A stretch of DNA of 64,000 nucleotides. Source: Macrocystis pyrifera. Its lineage: Eukaryota; Sar; Phaeophyceae; Laminariales; Laminariaceae. This document shows, piece by piece, positions 1-10,846 of the stretch. The stretch's first letter is position 1. Each line of letters starts with the position of its first letter. The translations under genes were made by a program, and so were the position numbers. The notes below the pieces were generated by a model. It worked only from the letters and a program-made list of their open reading frames with translations, made no database searches and was not told where the DNA came from. The stretch is taken from contig JASSKH010000030.1 of NCBI GenBank assembly GCA_031763025.1, forward strand, positions 6,067,495 through 6,131,494, read 5' to 3'.

Positions 1-1240
1 CTAAAAATACTGGAATATAAAGTTTTTGTGAATGTGATGGGTCCTGATTACTATCGTACCTGTCGTTGTGCAAACGTTGTGCGAGATCTGTAACATAGTA
101 CCGATCCGACCCAGGAAACTTTGTCCCAGATCGTGCCGCGTGTTTCTACACTCCCCACCCGGCACCATGAGCTATATAATATATTTTCAATCAGACTACG
201 CAAGATCAGGAACACACATAAAACCCGTAGTACGCGCGGTGGAAGTATCACTAGTACACTACTGTAGTATCACACACAGCTTGCTAATATGAGCTTCGAG
301 GAAACCCTCGATCTCACAGCTGTTGTTTTTTTTGTTGTATATGTGGAAGAGAGGGTCGCCGGACCGGTGTTGAACTCCCGTGTTTGCTCAATAGGTCGGC
401 TATAAGGAACGGATGCAAGCACATAAAGGCTGATGTGTCTCGATCCGACATATCAACGCCTTACTTCCTAAACTAGTCATCCCGCTGACCGCCACAAGAC
501 CATCCCTAGCTAAGATGGACTTGAGGCGAACAAAAAGGGGGGCGATGTGGAAGACAGGGTCGGAGAGATACCTATCGTAGATCTCGTAACACGCACGCGC
601 GAAGGACACGTCACCGGTCAAGCAATATCAAATCTCGGGTCACGAGCCGTCTCACGTCATTGACGGTGTTGACCCGTCCCCGGGAGATAGCTATCGGGAG
701 ATTATTCCACCGCAAGACTTCAGGGGGACCTAAGTCCTCCCCACTGAGTCAGACTTGGTCTAGTATCTCCTTGCTAAATATCAACGAAGAATTCTGCTCG
801 GCGTACGTCGGCCGCAACGACGGATACAGGGGACCCTCGCCTCGCGACCTCACCACGGCGACTTCTCCGCGACTTATTGCCGGCGATGTCTCCGCGACTA
901 CATCGGTACGAACGACGAGCACAGGATCTTCATATATATAATATATATACCTGGTATGAAGTATATAGATTGCTCTAAAAAAATCATAGATCATGCGGAT
1001 TGTTTCCGCGGCTCCCCATCCGGCAATATCCAACTATATCTCAGGCGGATCAGGAATGTATCTGCGACCCTGAGCGGTCTGCATCACGGAGTGGGAATAC
1101 ATTGTATGTCCGAGCTGTGAATGAACTGTTTCTTCCGTGACAGATGAAAGAACGTGTGCCGAAAAAGCGAAAAACATGTCACGACTGACACACATGACCG
1201 ACGGCTACGTATATACGTATCATTCGAAAAGGCATTTCAA
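1..1240. other. No gene recognised
   Basis: Open frames on both strands here are short, overlap each other and show no domain, splice-compatible chain or codon bias that I can recognise. Positions 30-60 resemble a decayed end of the TA-inserting MITE family (GGTCCTGATTACTATCG). One TACCTGGTA 9-mer lies at 948-956 inside an AT-rich stretch. Confidence 0.4.
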
Positions 1241-1246
1241 ACTTGA

Positions 1247-1290
1247 TCACCCCCCCCCCCCCCCGCCCCCCCCCACCCTCCCCTCCGATC
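1247..1290. repeat. Poly-C tract
   Basis: Almost pure C run broken by single G and A bases. It is one of more than fifteen long C or G runs in the window, several of which end dispersed repeats. Confidence 0.9.
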
Positions 1291-1765
1291 CCCCGTTACA
1301 CCAAACTACTCCCCGTAATATAAATAATACGCTGCAAAACACAGTTCGACGCGAGTCGACGATAGAAGGAAGGACTGCTGTCTTTCTCGCGATAAAAAAT
1401 GCCTGCCGAGGCATGAACCGTCCGTATCGGGGAGGGGGGCTAAGCTAAGAGCTTATTATGTGACGCCGAACCTGAGCTACTACTATTGCATATAGGATGG
1501 AGAGAAAAGGAGGGCGAAGACGAAAAATGGGATAGAAACGAAAAAGAAGAAAAGCGGTACTACTGCCGCCGCTCCTGAGACCCTCACAGCATGTACTACA
1601 TACAGCAGTAGCAAGAAAGCGAGAGAGAGGCCAGGTTCAGTGCCGACATTTTCACGCATCGAACAGATTTTATAGGTCATTGATTCCCACGGCATGATCC
1701 AGATCTTCCCACAGGGGAGATATATTCGATTCCTGCTTTTGCACGACCTACATACAGCATAACAC

Positions 1766-2022
1766 CCTGGGTGATAAGATAACACACCTCCTCGGACGAT
1801 TTTTAAAGCCGGGTTTCTTTCTCGACAACGGGGAGGGCGTACTGAGTACGACGAGCGGGGGAGGGCGTACCGAGTACGACGAGCGATGCGTCTATTCAAC
1901 CTTCTCGACGAAATCCTAAATCCACCAGTTTCGTTGTGTGCGCTCCCCCACGTTTTGGAGGAAACCGGGTCTGAAATTCGTCTCGGGGGGGGGGGGGGGG
2001 GGGGGGTGATATCTTATCACCC
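1766..2022 (+). mobile_element. Foldback element, family F5, copy 1
   Basis: The left end (GATAAGATAACACACC near 1772) and the right end (GGTGATATCTTATCACC near 2006) are inverted relatives. Inner arm segments, GGGTTTCTTTCTCGAC near 1810 and GGAAACCGGG near 1960, also pair. A second copy in the opposite orientation lies at 13582-13770. Non-autonomous, no coding content. The inner segment carries GTACTGAGTACGACGAGCG twice. Confidence 0.6.
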
Positions 2023-2181
2023 GTGTGATACGGTAGCTCATACTACCGGGCGGGAGGAGCCGTATATTCTGCTCGATACGTCTGTAATTCGTCTCGGGGG
2101 GGGGGTGTGATATCTTATCACCCGTGTGATACGGTAGCTCATACTACCGGGCGGGAGGAGCCGTATATTCTGCTCGATACG
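1970..2181. repeat. Tandem duplication, two ~105-bp units with poly-G
   Basis: Unit 1 (1970-2080) and unit 2 (2081-2181) both run from CTG(A/T)AATTCGTCTCGGGG through a G run, GATATCTTATCACCCG and CGTATATTCTGCTCGATACG. They differ mainly in the length of the poly-G run, so the duplication looks recent. Confidence 0.9.
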
Positions 2182-2246
2182 TAAGATATGTTTCCTGGGT
2201 TGGGTCTGTACTAGACAGACGCTGTACAACACACGTGTCATGCCGG

Positions 2247-2605
2247 CAGGCAAGGGATCTACAGACGGTGTAGATGGTCTAGATGACCTAGATGATCTAT
2301 CTGTGGACGATGTAGATGGTATATCTGTCGATGATCTGGATTATCTTCCTGTAGATGATGTAGATGATCTGGATGTTCTAGAGGATGTATCTGTCGATCA
2401 TCTAGATGATTTATCTGTAGATCATCTAGGCGATCTATCTGTAGATGATTAGAGGATCTAGATGATCTATCTATCTGTAGAAGATCTAGATGATTTAGAT
2501 GATCTGCCTGTGGAAGATTTGTTAATAGATAATCTATCTGTAGATGATGTAAAATGATTTAGATAATCTCTCTGTAGATGATTTAGATCGTGATCTGTCC
2601 GGCGT
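2247..2605 (+). repeat. Minisatellite of GATGAT/CTAGAT/CTGTA units
   Basis: Degenerate tandem array built from about 18-nt modules such as CTATCTGTAGATGATCTA. Part of it (2240-2452) stays open in one frame and would encode an Asp/Leu/Val-rich peptide, but the array continues past stops in the same style. The sequence behaves as a repeat rather than an exon. Confidence 0.8.
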
Positions 2606-2890
2606 GCGAATGGTTTAAGGTGCTGCTGGTGCTGCTGGTGCTGCTGGTACCGGTGGTGCTGCTGGTGCTGTTCCTGAGGCCTTCACAGCACAAAGCAAGA
2701 AAGCAAGAGAATGCTAGGCTATTTTCGATCGTAGAATATTGTGTTATACCCTAGTATCTGGTACTTCACACTAGCTCATGGCGGCGGCATCGTTTTCTTC
2801 ACGTGGCGGGTGTGCCTGCTCTGTATCACCCCCGTCAAGCACTGTTTCCACTCCTCCTTCCTGCGCCACATCACGTGTGCCGTCTATTAG

Positions 2891-3000
2891 GTGGATGGCA
2901 GTTCAGCGCCAACCTGCGGTCGTGGAAAGGACTGCAGTACCTGCGCTTCGACACGGGATCGGGTCTGGAGAACAAGGACGAGGTTTTAGACGCGCTTGAA
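2891..3000 (+). CDS. Gene A, most upstream exon seen
   Basis: A pyrimidine-rich tract ending CTATTAG precedes the exon and a strong donor, GAA|GTGAGT, follows it. After two bases that complete a split codon it reads 36 codons (GWQFSANLRSWKGL, then QYLRFDTGSGLENKDEVLDA). The L..W..L..L.F spacing faintly resembles one leucine-rich repeat, which is only a suggestion. It ends in phase 0 and joins in frame to the exon at 3903. Earlier exons are expected, because the acceptor needs a phase-1 donor, but I could not find them among the repeats upstream. Confidence 0.55.
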
Positions 3001-3424
3001 GTGAGTGATTAACTCAAACTTGCGTTATATAGAGAGTGCATGCCATATAGCTTGGGAAGAGCGAAAAAAAAAATGTGTTGCGAGCTGTCGAACGAGAAGT
3101 GGTGTGCCAGATTGGTTGTTGTGCGTATTGTATGATGGGAAGCGCGTTTACTGCTCCGCGGGTATTTAGACCATTGACAGGTCGTTGATACATACGATCA
3201 AAATTTATGTTTTGTTTTGTGGTCATACATCACGTCTGATATGTAGCTGGGTTCCTATATATGTGGCTAAGGGCCTCTTCTGCGTAATGCCTCACATCGG
3301 CCGTCCTCGCATAATGTCGGGCCTTTTGGCGAAGATAGTGGCAGCTGTCGCTACATACATACTTTCGTAGGAACTTGCGCATCACGATGCTTGTAACTGC
3401 CCGTAACTTTTTTGTGTGCGTTGG

Positions 3425-3608
3425 TGGATCCCGGTCGGTATGTCGGTCCGTCGGTCGGTCGGTAGGTAGGTATACCGATCGGTCGGTCGGTCGGTCGGTG
3501 TGTCAGTCGGTTGGCCTGTGTTTCGGTCGGTCTATCGGTCGGTCGATATGTCGGTATGTCGGTCGGTCGTCATGTCGATCGGTTGGTCGGTCGACCGATC
3601 GGTCGCTA
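3425..3608. repeat. Tetranucleotide-like (TCGG)n array
   Basis: Imperfect TCGG/TCGA/TATG repeats in a gene A intron. Open frames through it encode only Arg-Ser-Val-Gly repeats and are artefacts. Confidence 0.9.
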
Positions 3609-3902
3609 GGAACTCGCGAATCACGATGTTTGTAACTGTCGACAAGTTGTGTGTGTGCGGACGGTGTAGTTACGTACGTACTCGAAAGAGGTCTCTACTG
3701 TTCTTGGCGCCGTCTTGGTTAGAAACTCGCAATGCATTTCTCTCCTAGTAAAATATTCAGTTGCCTATGTACGTACGGCAGTAGCTCCATCTGCCGACTC
3801 GAACGTGTTGGTTTCATACATATTGGTACATACATTAGCATCCAGCGCCAACAGACGACCCTTTCGTTTACTTTCTCCTGTCGTGGCATGCACATTTTGT
3901 AG

Positions 3903-3982
3903 GTAGCTCGCAGAGAGGCCCAGGAGGAGAGAGAGCGCATCGCGGAGATTAGACGTCAGCGAGAGATTGCCAAACGAAAAAG
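3903..3982 (+). CDS. Gene A, exon 2: charged coiled coil
   Basis: Acceptor TTTTGTAG (ends 3902), donor AAAAAG|GTGGGT. The 80-nt exon encodes 26 residues rich in Arg, Glu, Ala and Ile (VARREAQEERERIAEIRRQR and on), a clear single-helix or coiled-coil pattern. Phase 0 in, phase 2 out. The split codon AG|G completes Arg with the next exon at 7886, and both sides of that junction carry the same heptad-like charge pattern, which supports the join. The following intron is 3.9 kb and holds poly(C)-ended repeats, MITEs and microsatellites. Confidence 0.7.
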
Positions 3983-4075
3983 GTGGGTTGCGTTTGTTTG
4001 GAACCGTTGTTCGCACCTCCGACAGATAGATCATCTACAGATCATTCCCACACTTCATGATCCAGATCTTTCAGG

Positions 4076-4269
<194 letters not shown>

Positions 4270-4301
4270 ACCTGATCTGTATGATCTGGCTCTCGTTGCG
4301 G

Positions 4302-4840
4302 CGGGGGGAAGGGGTGTACTCGATAGGAGAGATGTACTCGATCTCATGCATGGCCGTAGTCGTGTGACCATAGACCCTCTCATCTCTACAATGCCGGGAC
4401 GGAGCATGTCGGGTTTTCACCGACCAGACAGACATTGCTTGCACCAAGCTTTGCGAAGCGCCGTGAGGTGTCCGGTGAATCGTATGGAGGGTGAGCTGCA
4501 TCCCACTAAGAACCGCTTGTGAGGCGGACTTGCACATGGATGACAATTTCGATGAGTTAATTTAATTTTCGGTGTAGCCACTTCCAGAGGCAGCAATGGG
4601 AGTACTATGTATCTGCCTCTTGGGTGATTCACCATAAACACTACGTGATACGATCATTCCCCTTGTGCGGAGGAAAGGTTCTTCACCTCGCACAAGTGAT
4701 CTAACTCGACCACCAGCTGTGACCGACCGCCACAAAAAAAAAAAACATAAAAAATGCGTTACCCTGGTTGTCTACTGGTTAGTGAGCGGCATGTTTTACG
4801 GTGTCGTTGCCAACCGATGCAAACCCAACCTATATATAAT
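4302..4840 (-). mobile_element. Poly(C)-ended repeat PC1, near full-length copy
   Basis: Read on the minus strand it runs from GGTTGGGTTTGCATCGGTTGG through a poly-T tract, CACTACGTGATACG..., GCTGTCTCTGGAAGTGG, GCGGTTCTTAGTGGGATGC, CGACTACGGCCATGCATG and GAGTACA to a C-rich end. Two other long copies are at 16679-17215 and 31719-32243. I see no coding content, terminal inverted repeats, or A and B boxes. Confidence 0.8.
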
Positions 4841-4997
4841 GCTAGGGGGGGGGGATGCATGATCTACATAGGACATGTTTGCTGGGTTGGATCTGTACTT
4901 TACAGATTCTGCACAGCATCTCATCAAGGCGGGTTATAGTCTACAGTAGGTGATGATCTAGATCATGATCTATCTGATCTGTCCGACGTGTGTTGTA

Positions 4998-5112
4998 ACC
5001 CTTCTAGGGCAAAAAAACGGCAGTCAGTCCCGTTTTGGGGGACAAAACTACTTAGAATTTGACTGGTTCGTCCCCAAAACGGGACTACTGCAGTTTGCCT
5101 CGAGAAGGGTTA
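4998..5112. mobile_element. Hairpin MITE, family F2
   Basis: Inverted arms: CCCGTTTTGGGGGACAAA on the left and TTCGTCCCCAAAACGGGAC on the right, with outer ends ACCCTTCTAGG and CGAGAAGGGTTA. One of ten F2 copies. Non-coding. Confidence 0.85.
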
Positions 5113-5149
5113 AACCAGTGTCGGAAGGAACCGACGTGCCGCACCGAAA

Positions 5150-5357
5150 CACCCCCCCTCCCCCCATGCGCGCTCGCCCAACACCTCACGGCACTTCGCG
5201 CTTGGTGCAAGCAATGTCTGCCTGGTATATGTGAAAACCCGACGTGCTCCCTCCGTCCCGGCATTGCAGGGATGCCAGGGTCAATGGTCATACGACTACG
5301 GCCATGCATGATATCGAGTACATCTTTCCTATCGAGTACACCCCCCCCCCCCCCCCC
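5150..5357 (+). mobile_element. PC1 repeat, 3' part
   Basis: Begins inside the consensus (GCTCGCCCAACACCTCACGG) and ends at ATCGAGTACACCCC plus a poly-C run. Directly followed by a copy of the second poly(C)-ended family. Confidence 0.8.
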
Positions 5358-5698
5358 GTACAAGGAGGAACGGGATGTGTTGGAAGAGGAGATGAGGGAA
5401 ATAGACGAATGTGACATGCAGGAGTTTGATATATTAGATAGCAGCGAGAAAACGATCGCTATCCTAGGAGATAGATGGTGGCCACAGTCGGCCAAACAGG
5501 AAGGGGATAAGATCAACAAAAAAAAACTATGTAATACATTGGAAACAAGGTAATGAGCGCCCAATTGTAGGAGGTGTCGCTATTGGGAGTAGGAACGGTG
5601 CTCCATCTCGGAAGGGATGCGTGGTCAAGGGTCAAATGACTAAGGCAGGCAACAAATGAGTACGCCCCCCCGCCCCCGCCCCCCCCCCCCCCCCCCCG
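5358..5698 (+). mobile_element. Poly(C)-ended repeat PC2, copy 1
   Basis: Opens with GATGTGTTGGAAGAGGAGAT and ends AACAAATGAGTACGCCCC plus a poly-C run. The first 120 bases read DVLEEEMREIDECDMQEF then SSEKTIAI. The related copy at 44315 keeps that frame, so PC2 may derive from a coding sequence. Confidence 0.65.
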
Positions 5699-6057
5699 GA
5701 TGTACACTCCCCAACAACAAGCGCTACGTACAGGGTGCGGCGTTAATTTCCTATTTTGCACGCCCCTTCCTTGCTCTCAGCATTATATATCGCGATATAG
5801 GATGCGTGGTACGTAGCCCTTCTCTCGCCTAAAATGTTTCTGACTTGACGAGCTCCTCGATCAAAACTGGGGGAATTGACTACCCAAAAATCGCAGGGAT
5901 TTCCGTTTGTGTGTGTCAAGACTCCCTTTCGGACTCGTACTCCTCCCGTTGTGGGCACAAAAACACTTGGAATTAGTATAGGATTTTAGTTTATGTACTT
6001 TTTTTTTTGTCGCGTCTCTTCCCGTTTTTTTTTTTTTCATCTCTCTCCTTCCTACTA

Positions 6058-6163
6058 TTGTGGGGGACCATAGTAAATAGGACCAAATATGGTTAGTAAA
6101 AATAGGTAAATGTATAGGTGTTTGTGGGTACCGTAGGTCCTATTTACTCTGGTCCTCCGTAGT
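6058..6163 (+). mobile_element. TA-inserting hairpin MITE, family F1
   Basis: Left arm GGGGGACCATAGTAAATAGG, right arm CCGTAGGTCCTATTTACT. Flanked by TA or near-TA. F1 consensus is about 105 bp with inverted arms of about 27 bp. Confidence 0.85.
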
Positions 6164-6302
6164 AGTAGTCGTAAACTCAGACCGGGGTGTTCATTTGTTT
6201 TATCGCGGGAAGACTTGCGCCATTCCTTCCCTCGCCAACTCGCACCGAATTAAGCAGTGTGGGAAGAACGGTCAAAATTTTCATGTTTCGTTCTTTTCGT
6301 GG

Positions 6303-6411
6303 TACGGAGGGCCAAAGTAATCAGGACCCGTCATTTACACAAAAACCTATATATTCCACTATCTTTAGAAGGCAAATTTGGTCCTGATAACTACTGTACG
6401 TTCCCCGGTAA
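6303..6411 (-). mobile_element. F1 MITE, degenerate copy
   Basis: Recognisable but old: GGAGGGCCAAAGTAATCAGG on the left, the core ACACAAAAACCTATATATTC, and TTTGGTCCTGATAACTACTG on the right. Confidence 0.6.
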
Positions 6412-6675
6412 TGGGATTTTGTTTGTCGGATTGTTGCCAATTTCCGTTTTTCTCGAGGTCAGTTTGTTGACTCACTAGTAGTGCAGAGCTCCTTAAGATG
6501 AAAAAAATACTCAAGAACCCCCCCCCCCCATCAAGAAGGCCTCCATCATGGGCTGTGGCAGAGGCGCAGCAAAGAGGATGATGCCGACCAAGCTTTGTCC
6601 GCCGCGGTGATTTGTTTTTTTCGTCGTCTTTTTTATGTGGATGGGTATCATACGTACGTAAAAAGAAAAAGAGAG

Positions 6676-6774
6676 CTTTTTAGGACCGCAGTTCCGATTA
6701 GGGGACAAACTATTCAGAAATTGAGCGGGTTGCCCCCAAAACGGGACTGTAGTTAAGTAGTTCTAAAAGGGTTA
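6676..6774. mobile_element. F2 MITE
   Basis: Left arm TTTTTAGGACCGCAGTTCCG, right arm CCCCCAAAACGGGACTGTAG, end CTAAAAGGGTTA. Confidence 0.8.
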
Positions 6775-7392
6775 AGAGCTCACCACACTTTCCCCAGATT
6801 ATGTCCCCCCTCATTCTGTACCGGACTCACATCCTTCATGAAACCGTAAAAAAAAAAAAAAAACGTAGCATTGAACGCGTGATCGAAGCATCGCACGCAG
6901 CTTGCAAGAATATGAAGTTTCGGCGAAATCCTCAATCTCTCACCCAGCTGACGCATTTTTAGTATTATTATTTTTTATTTATTTATATATTTATTTTTTT
7001 TGCTAGTGACCCATGTTTGAAGTCACGTGGACCCTCGTTGCCCTTTCATGCCATGTGGATGGCATGATCGGAGTAGGCGCTTGCACATTGTCATATGGCA
7101 GATGGAAGAATTACCTACTGTATATATATTTAGCTGTGTCGTGTGTCCATTCAACTCTGCAGCACACAAACCATCGTTGCGTTGCCCAACGGTGAGGCTT
7201 TCAATATGCTCACCACACTTCCACCTACCAAGGCATATAATGCGTGTCGCGTGTCGACTTTACGGTAGCTCTGTTGCAGCACCCTTCGGCCGAGCTGCCG
7301 TAGCGAAACGGCAATGGCGGATGAGCCCCACCTTCCTCAACTACCTGATGGAGGGTGTGGGTGGCGTGAATTAATCAATCGTTGGTTTTCTA

Positions 7393-7501
7393 TTACGGGG
7401 GACAACAGTAAATAGGACCAAATATTGTTAGTAAAAATATGTACGTACACATGTAAGTTTTTGTGTGTACCGTAGGTCCTATTTACAATGGTCCCCCGTA
7501 A
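7393..7501 (+). mobile_element. F1 MITE
   Basis: TA-flanked: TA at 7391-7392 and after GTAA at 7502-7503. Arms TTACGGGGGACAACAGTAAA and CAATGGTCCCCCGTAA. Lies in the long gene A intron. Confidence 0.9.
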
Positions 7502-7885
7502 TAGGAGACAGCACGTTGCACAGGGATGAAAGCAAGATTTTTGTGTTCTTAGGATAGAGAAGTACCGTATGCGAAGCACAACGAGAGCAAACAATCGGCT
7601 GTGAGCGCGCGAAATAAGTAAATTAAATGACTTGAGCTATTAACTATAGGAATTGATGAAGGAGTACGGGCGGAGTGACGTTAATATTAGTTGATGACTC
7701 GAGTTATTAACAGCGTGAATTACTTAATAGTATGCAATTGTCTTTTCTTTAGCAGAGTAAGTTAATGAATGAAATACTTGATTAATAAAGTAGTTTTGTT
7801 GTTTTTTTCTCAAGGAGACGATGTGGGCTGGACGACCGTTTACCCCCCACCCTTTTATTTTAATTGCTCCCCTATCCAACAAAAG

Positions 7886-8074
7886 GTTGGAGGAAGAGCT
7901 GCGCCGGCAGGAAGAGGCGGAACGCCTGCAGTGGATGCGGGAGACCGAAGAGCGGAGACGTCTCGTGCAGCAGCACATGGCTAACCTCAAGCGGCAGCGG
8001 GCACTCGAGGCGGAGAGGAGCCGCATGGCCAAGGAAGAGGCCCTGGCGTGGGCCTTGGTTCGCGAGGAAGAGAG
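7886..8074 (+). CDS. Gene A, exon 3: coiled coil
   Basis: Acceptor CCAACAAAAG after a T/C-rich tract, donor GAAGAGAG|GTGCGG. After one base completing the split Arg, 62 codons read LEEELRRQEEAERLQWM and onward, through RRRLVQQHMANLKRQRALEA to VREEE. Composition is Glu, Arg, Leu, Ala and Gln with no Pro or Gly, typical of a long helix. GC content is well above the flanking introns. Phase 2 out: AG|A completes Arg with exon 4. Frame and helix register continue across the join. Confidence 0.75.
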
Positions 8075-9074
8075 GTGCGGTGGCCGCGCAAGACAGCCGT
8101 AGGAGCGCATGGGTCTCGGCCTTCGTGATGAAGAACATGCCCACGGCGAGGGAAGAATCCGTAGCCTAGGCCTTGGTTTTTGTGACGAAAACAGGTACCT
8201 AGAGCGAAATAGGTCGGTCAAAAAGCCCCCCTCATCATGACCTTTTGCAAAGCGCGCTAATGCACTCCCCCGTACGGATGCTGAAAAGGGGCCGAGTAAA
8301 GTTCAGTATCGGGGTTTCTCCTGGCCCCTCCTCCCCGAGCGAGAGGTGGTACACAAGTAATCGAACACGTTTCGATTTTGCAAAGTACCGTTTTTTCTTT
8401 GGTTTCTTTCGCCTTTTCTCTCTTTCAACGCATGTGGATTGCTAGAATGTGTATGTCGTGCCTGTCGTATCCAGTACGATGACAAGACATAGCGTTGTCT
8501 GCTCTGCTCTACTGCATCACAATGTACTGTAGTATCTCTGTGGCGTAGTTTTGTGACCACAGAACTTGTATCTCTCTAGGATTGAAGCATCGGCACGGAC
8601 ACTGGTTGTTGTGCTGGATGTCGACGGGTAGAAAGAACGGTGTATCGTGAAGAACACACACACCGGGCGTAACATTTCCATGATGGAGAGTCGGCTATAT
8701 AACACCATCCCATCCTCCAGTCGTAGCCACCGAACGGGGCTATCAAACCTCCGTCTCCTTTGCCTCTTTGTTGCCTTCCATCATGGATCAAAAACAACTT
8801 TGAACAACCCTGGTAAATATAATATCATACCACTCTATTGGATCTGGGATGTCGACCGATTTTTTCAAGGGTTTTGCCTAGGATGTATGGTGTTGACGGT
8901 TCGTAGATGTTTCTCATTACTGCGCCTCGTACATACGTTTCGTTTTTTATTGGGACAAACTGCCACGAAAATCCAAATCACGACCGCTCCGCCATTGGGG
9001 CGGAGAGACCCGTTCTAATCCCTAGCGTCTATACACACACGTGTGCGTGCTGTACGTGTAATTTTTTTCCCAAG

Positions 9075-9657
9075 ACTGGTGGAGATACGGCTAGCCGAAG
9101 AAGCCGCACAGGCCGAGGAGGATCGCGCCCGAAAGCTAGAGGTAGAGGCGGCGGCTGCGGCGGCTGCGGAGGCCGACCGTCGGTTGAACGCAGAAATCGA
9201 GGCGATGGCCGAAGAAGATAGACGGTCCCGGGAGGTCGAAGGCGAGAGGCGCGCGGCGGAGGCCGTCGTGAGAGAGCGAGAGGAGTACCTCAGAGACCTC
9301 TACACCTCCTTCGACCCCTTGTGGGGAGCAGCCGCGTGGGACAACGACGCCGCCGCGTCGAAGGGCATTGTGGAAGACGGCGCCGTCGTCTCCGTCGAAG
9401 GTGGTGGTGTCGAGGGGGAGAACGATAATAAGCCCACGGGGTGGTGGAGGGGGGCCGACGCACCGCACATATGGGCGGGGCCGAAGACACCGCGTCTGCG
9501 TGCTCCCAGACTGAGCCCCGGGTCGAGGTTCGTCCCGCACGCGCAAGCGGTGCTCGACGGCCTCGAGCCGCAGGCTGTGAGCGTGGGGAGGCTGTCGCGC
9601 GAGTACCTGGTGCTCTTGGGCTTGCCTCACGAGTCGGTCCAGGACATGTACGACAAG
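9075..9657 (+). CDS. Gene A, exon 4: coiled coil then unrecognised C-terminal region
   Basis: Largest exon of gene A (583 nt, 194 full codons). The acceptor is TTTTTTTCCCAAG. The first ~75 residues continue the coiled coil (Ala-run, EADRRLNAEIEAMAEEDRRS, then REREEYLRDLY). Next comes an aromatic patch (FDPLWGAAAW), an acidic/Gly linker, WWRGADAPHIWAGP, and a helical end, SREYLVLLGLPHESVQDMYD. I recognise no named family. The donor reads GACAAG|GCAAGT, a textbook GC-AG donor, leaving phase 0. No GT donor fits the frame nearby, and the open frame beyond it becomes hydrophobic, unlike the exon. The assembled visible protein is about 386 residues, probably intracellular and structural or scaffold-like; that role is inference. 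Confidence 0.75.
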
Positions 9658-9873
9658 GCAAGTTCCGCGCTGTACGTACTGCCTGCTATACGGGGCCTTC
9701 TTTTCTGTATGATGTGGACAGAGCTTTATTCTCGTGTCTGTTGTTATTGGTGTCTGATGTACAGCACTTTTGTGCACGAGGTGATATGTGGAGACCGCAC
9801 ACTGTTTCCTAAGAGTTGTTTATTTTTTCATCGACATGGTAAAAGCCCTGTTGGTTAGATAGCACTCTACATA

Positions 9874-9977
9874 TTAGGGGGTCCATAGTAAATAGGACCT
9901 GTGGTGTACATAAAAACCTATATATTTACCTGTTTTTACTAACAATATTTGGTCCTATTTACTATGGTCCTCCGTAA
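9874..9977 (-). mobile_element. F1 MITE
   Basis: Minus-orientation copy within the GC-AG intron of gene A. Right end ACTATGGTCCTCCGTAATAG, core ACCTATATATTTACCTG. Confidence 0.9.
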
Positions 9978-10036
9978 TAGTCATTCCAGTGAGTATAGTG
10001 CTACACAACCAACACAATGAGTACCCCCCATCCCCC

Positions 10037-10122
10037 CCCTTCACGTCCTGTACTCCCCCCCCCCCCCCCTCCCTCCTCTTGACGTCCTGTATCGCCCCCC
10101 CCCCCCCCCCCCCCCCCCCCCC
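10037..10122. repeat. Poly-C runs in gene A intron
   Basis: Three long C runs separated by short spacers containing GTCCTGTA; the longest is about 28 C. Open frames across it are homopolymer artefacts. Confidence 0.9.
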
Positions 10123-10225
10123 GTATCCGTGTTTCCCGACCACCATGCACTCTTTTTCTTGACCTATATACACCGGTGCATACTTGTTGTGCTTGGATGG
10201 GCTCCATAACCACCACGAAGAACAG

Positions 10226-10426
10226 GGGACGTGCACGGTGAAAGACGGAGACGCGATGGTGGGCGACATTCAACTGGGCAGAGTGTACACGATGTTCGAG
10301 AAAGACGAGGTGATCGCCACCACCACTTTGAGAGAGCAACGCACTGCCGTACGCGGTGTAAAGAAGCGTCGTTCTAAGCGCCGTTCTCTTCTGCGTACCA
10401 ACCGTAGGTTCGCAGCACCTGCCTGA
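10226..10426 (+). CDS. Gene A, terminal exon
   Basis: Phase 0 acceptor ACGAAGAACAG after a pyrimidine-rich stretch (TCTTTTTCTTGACC near 10150). It reads GTCTVKDGDAMVGDIQLGRV, then YTMFEKDEVIATTTLREQ, and a strongly basic tail (KKRRSKRRSLLRTNRR) to a TGA at 10424-10426. The other acceptor three to five bases upstream would hit a stop at once in phase 0, which favours this one. The basic tail could be a nuclear or nucleic-acid-binding signal (inference). The intron before it (9658-10225) contains a MITE and long poly-C runs. Confidence 0.5.
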   Translation, partial: GTCTVKDGDAMVGDIQLGRVYTMFEKDEVIATTTLREQRTAVRGVKKRRSKRRSLLRTNRRFAAPA

Positions 10427-10534
10427 CTGCTGTAGACGTTCCAATATCGACCAACGACGCACGAAAAAGGATAACAAATGGGCTGGAAAAAAATGACAAA
10501 ATGATAAGAATGACAAAAACGACGGCGAATACTA

Positions 10535-10639
10535 TTACGGGGGTCCATAGTTAGCAGGACCTATGGTGTAAATAAAAACCTATATATTTGCCTATTTTTA
10601 CTAACAAAATTTGGTCCCGTTAACTATGGACCCCCGTAA
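10535..10639 (-). mobile_element. F1 MITE, TTAAC arm subtype
   Basis: About 110 bp downstream of the gene A stop. Arms GGGGGTCCATAGTTAGCAGG and CCCGTTAACTATGGACCCCC. TA flanks on both sides. Confidence 0.9.
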
Positions 10640-10754
10640 TATTAATACGACAGGGATGAGACCTAACCCTTTATTGGGCTCCTTCCTCACTGGCGTTCTA
10701 CGTCTCCTTACCCCAAAAAATGACTTTTTACTAAAAGTGTACGTTTAATTAAAA

Positions 10755-10846
10755 CCCCTTCAGTACTGCGGTCCCATCTAGGGGGCAAACTACTCTAACT
10801 CCAACTGTTTTGTCCCCAAAACGGGACAGCTGTACCAAAAAGGTTA
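10755..10846. mobile_element. F2 MITE
   Basis: Left CCCCTTCAGTACTGCGGTCC, right TTTTGTCCCCAAAACGGGAC. Ends in AAAAAGGTTA. Confidence 0.8.

Noticed and set aside
5059-5553. Plus and minus frames of about 160 residues
   Set aside because: They lie across PC1/PC2 repeats and poly-C; equivalent text elsewhere is full of stops.
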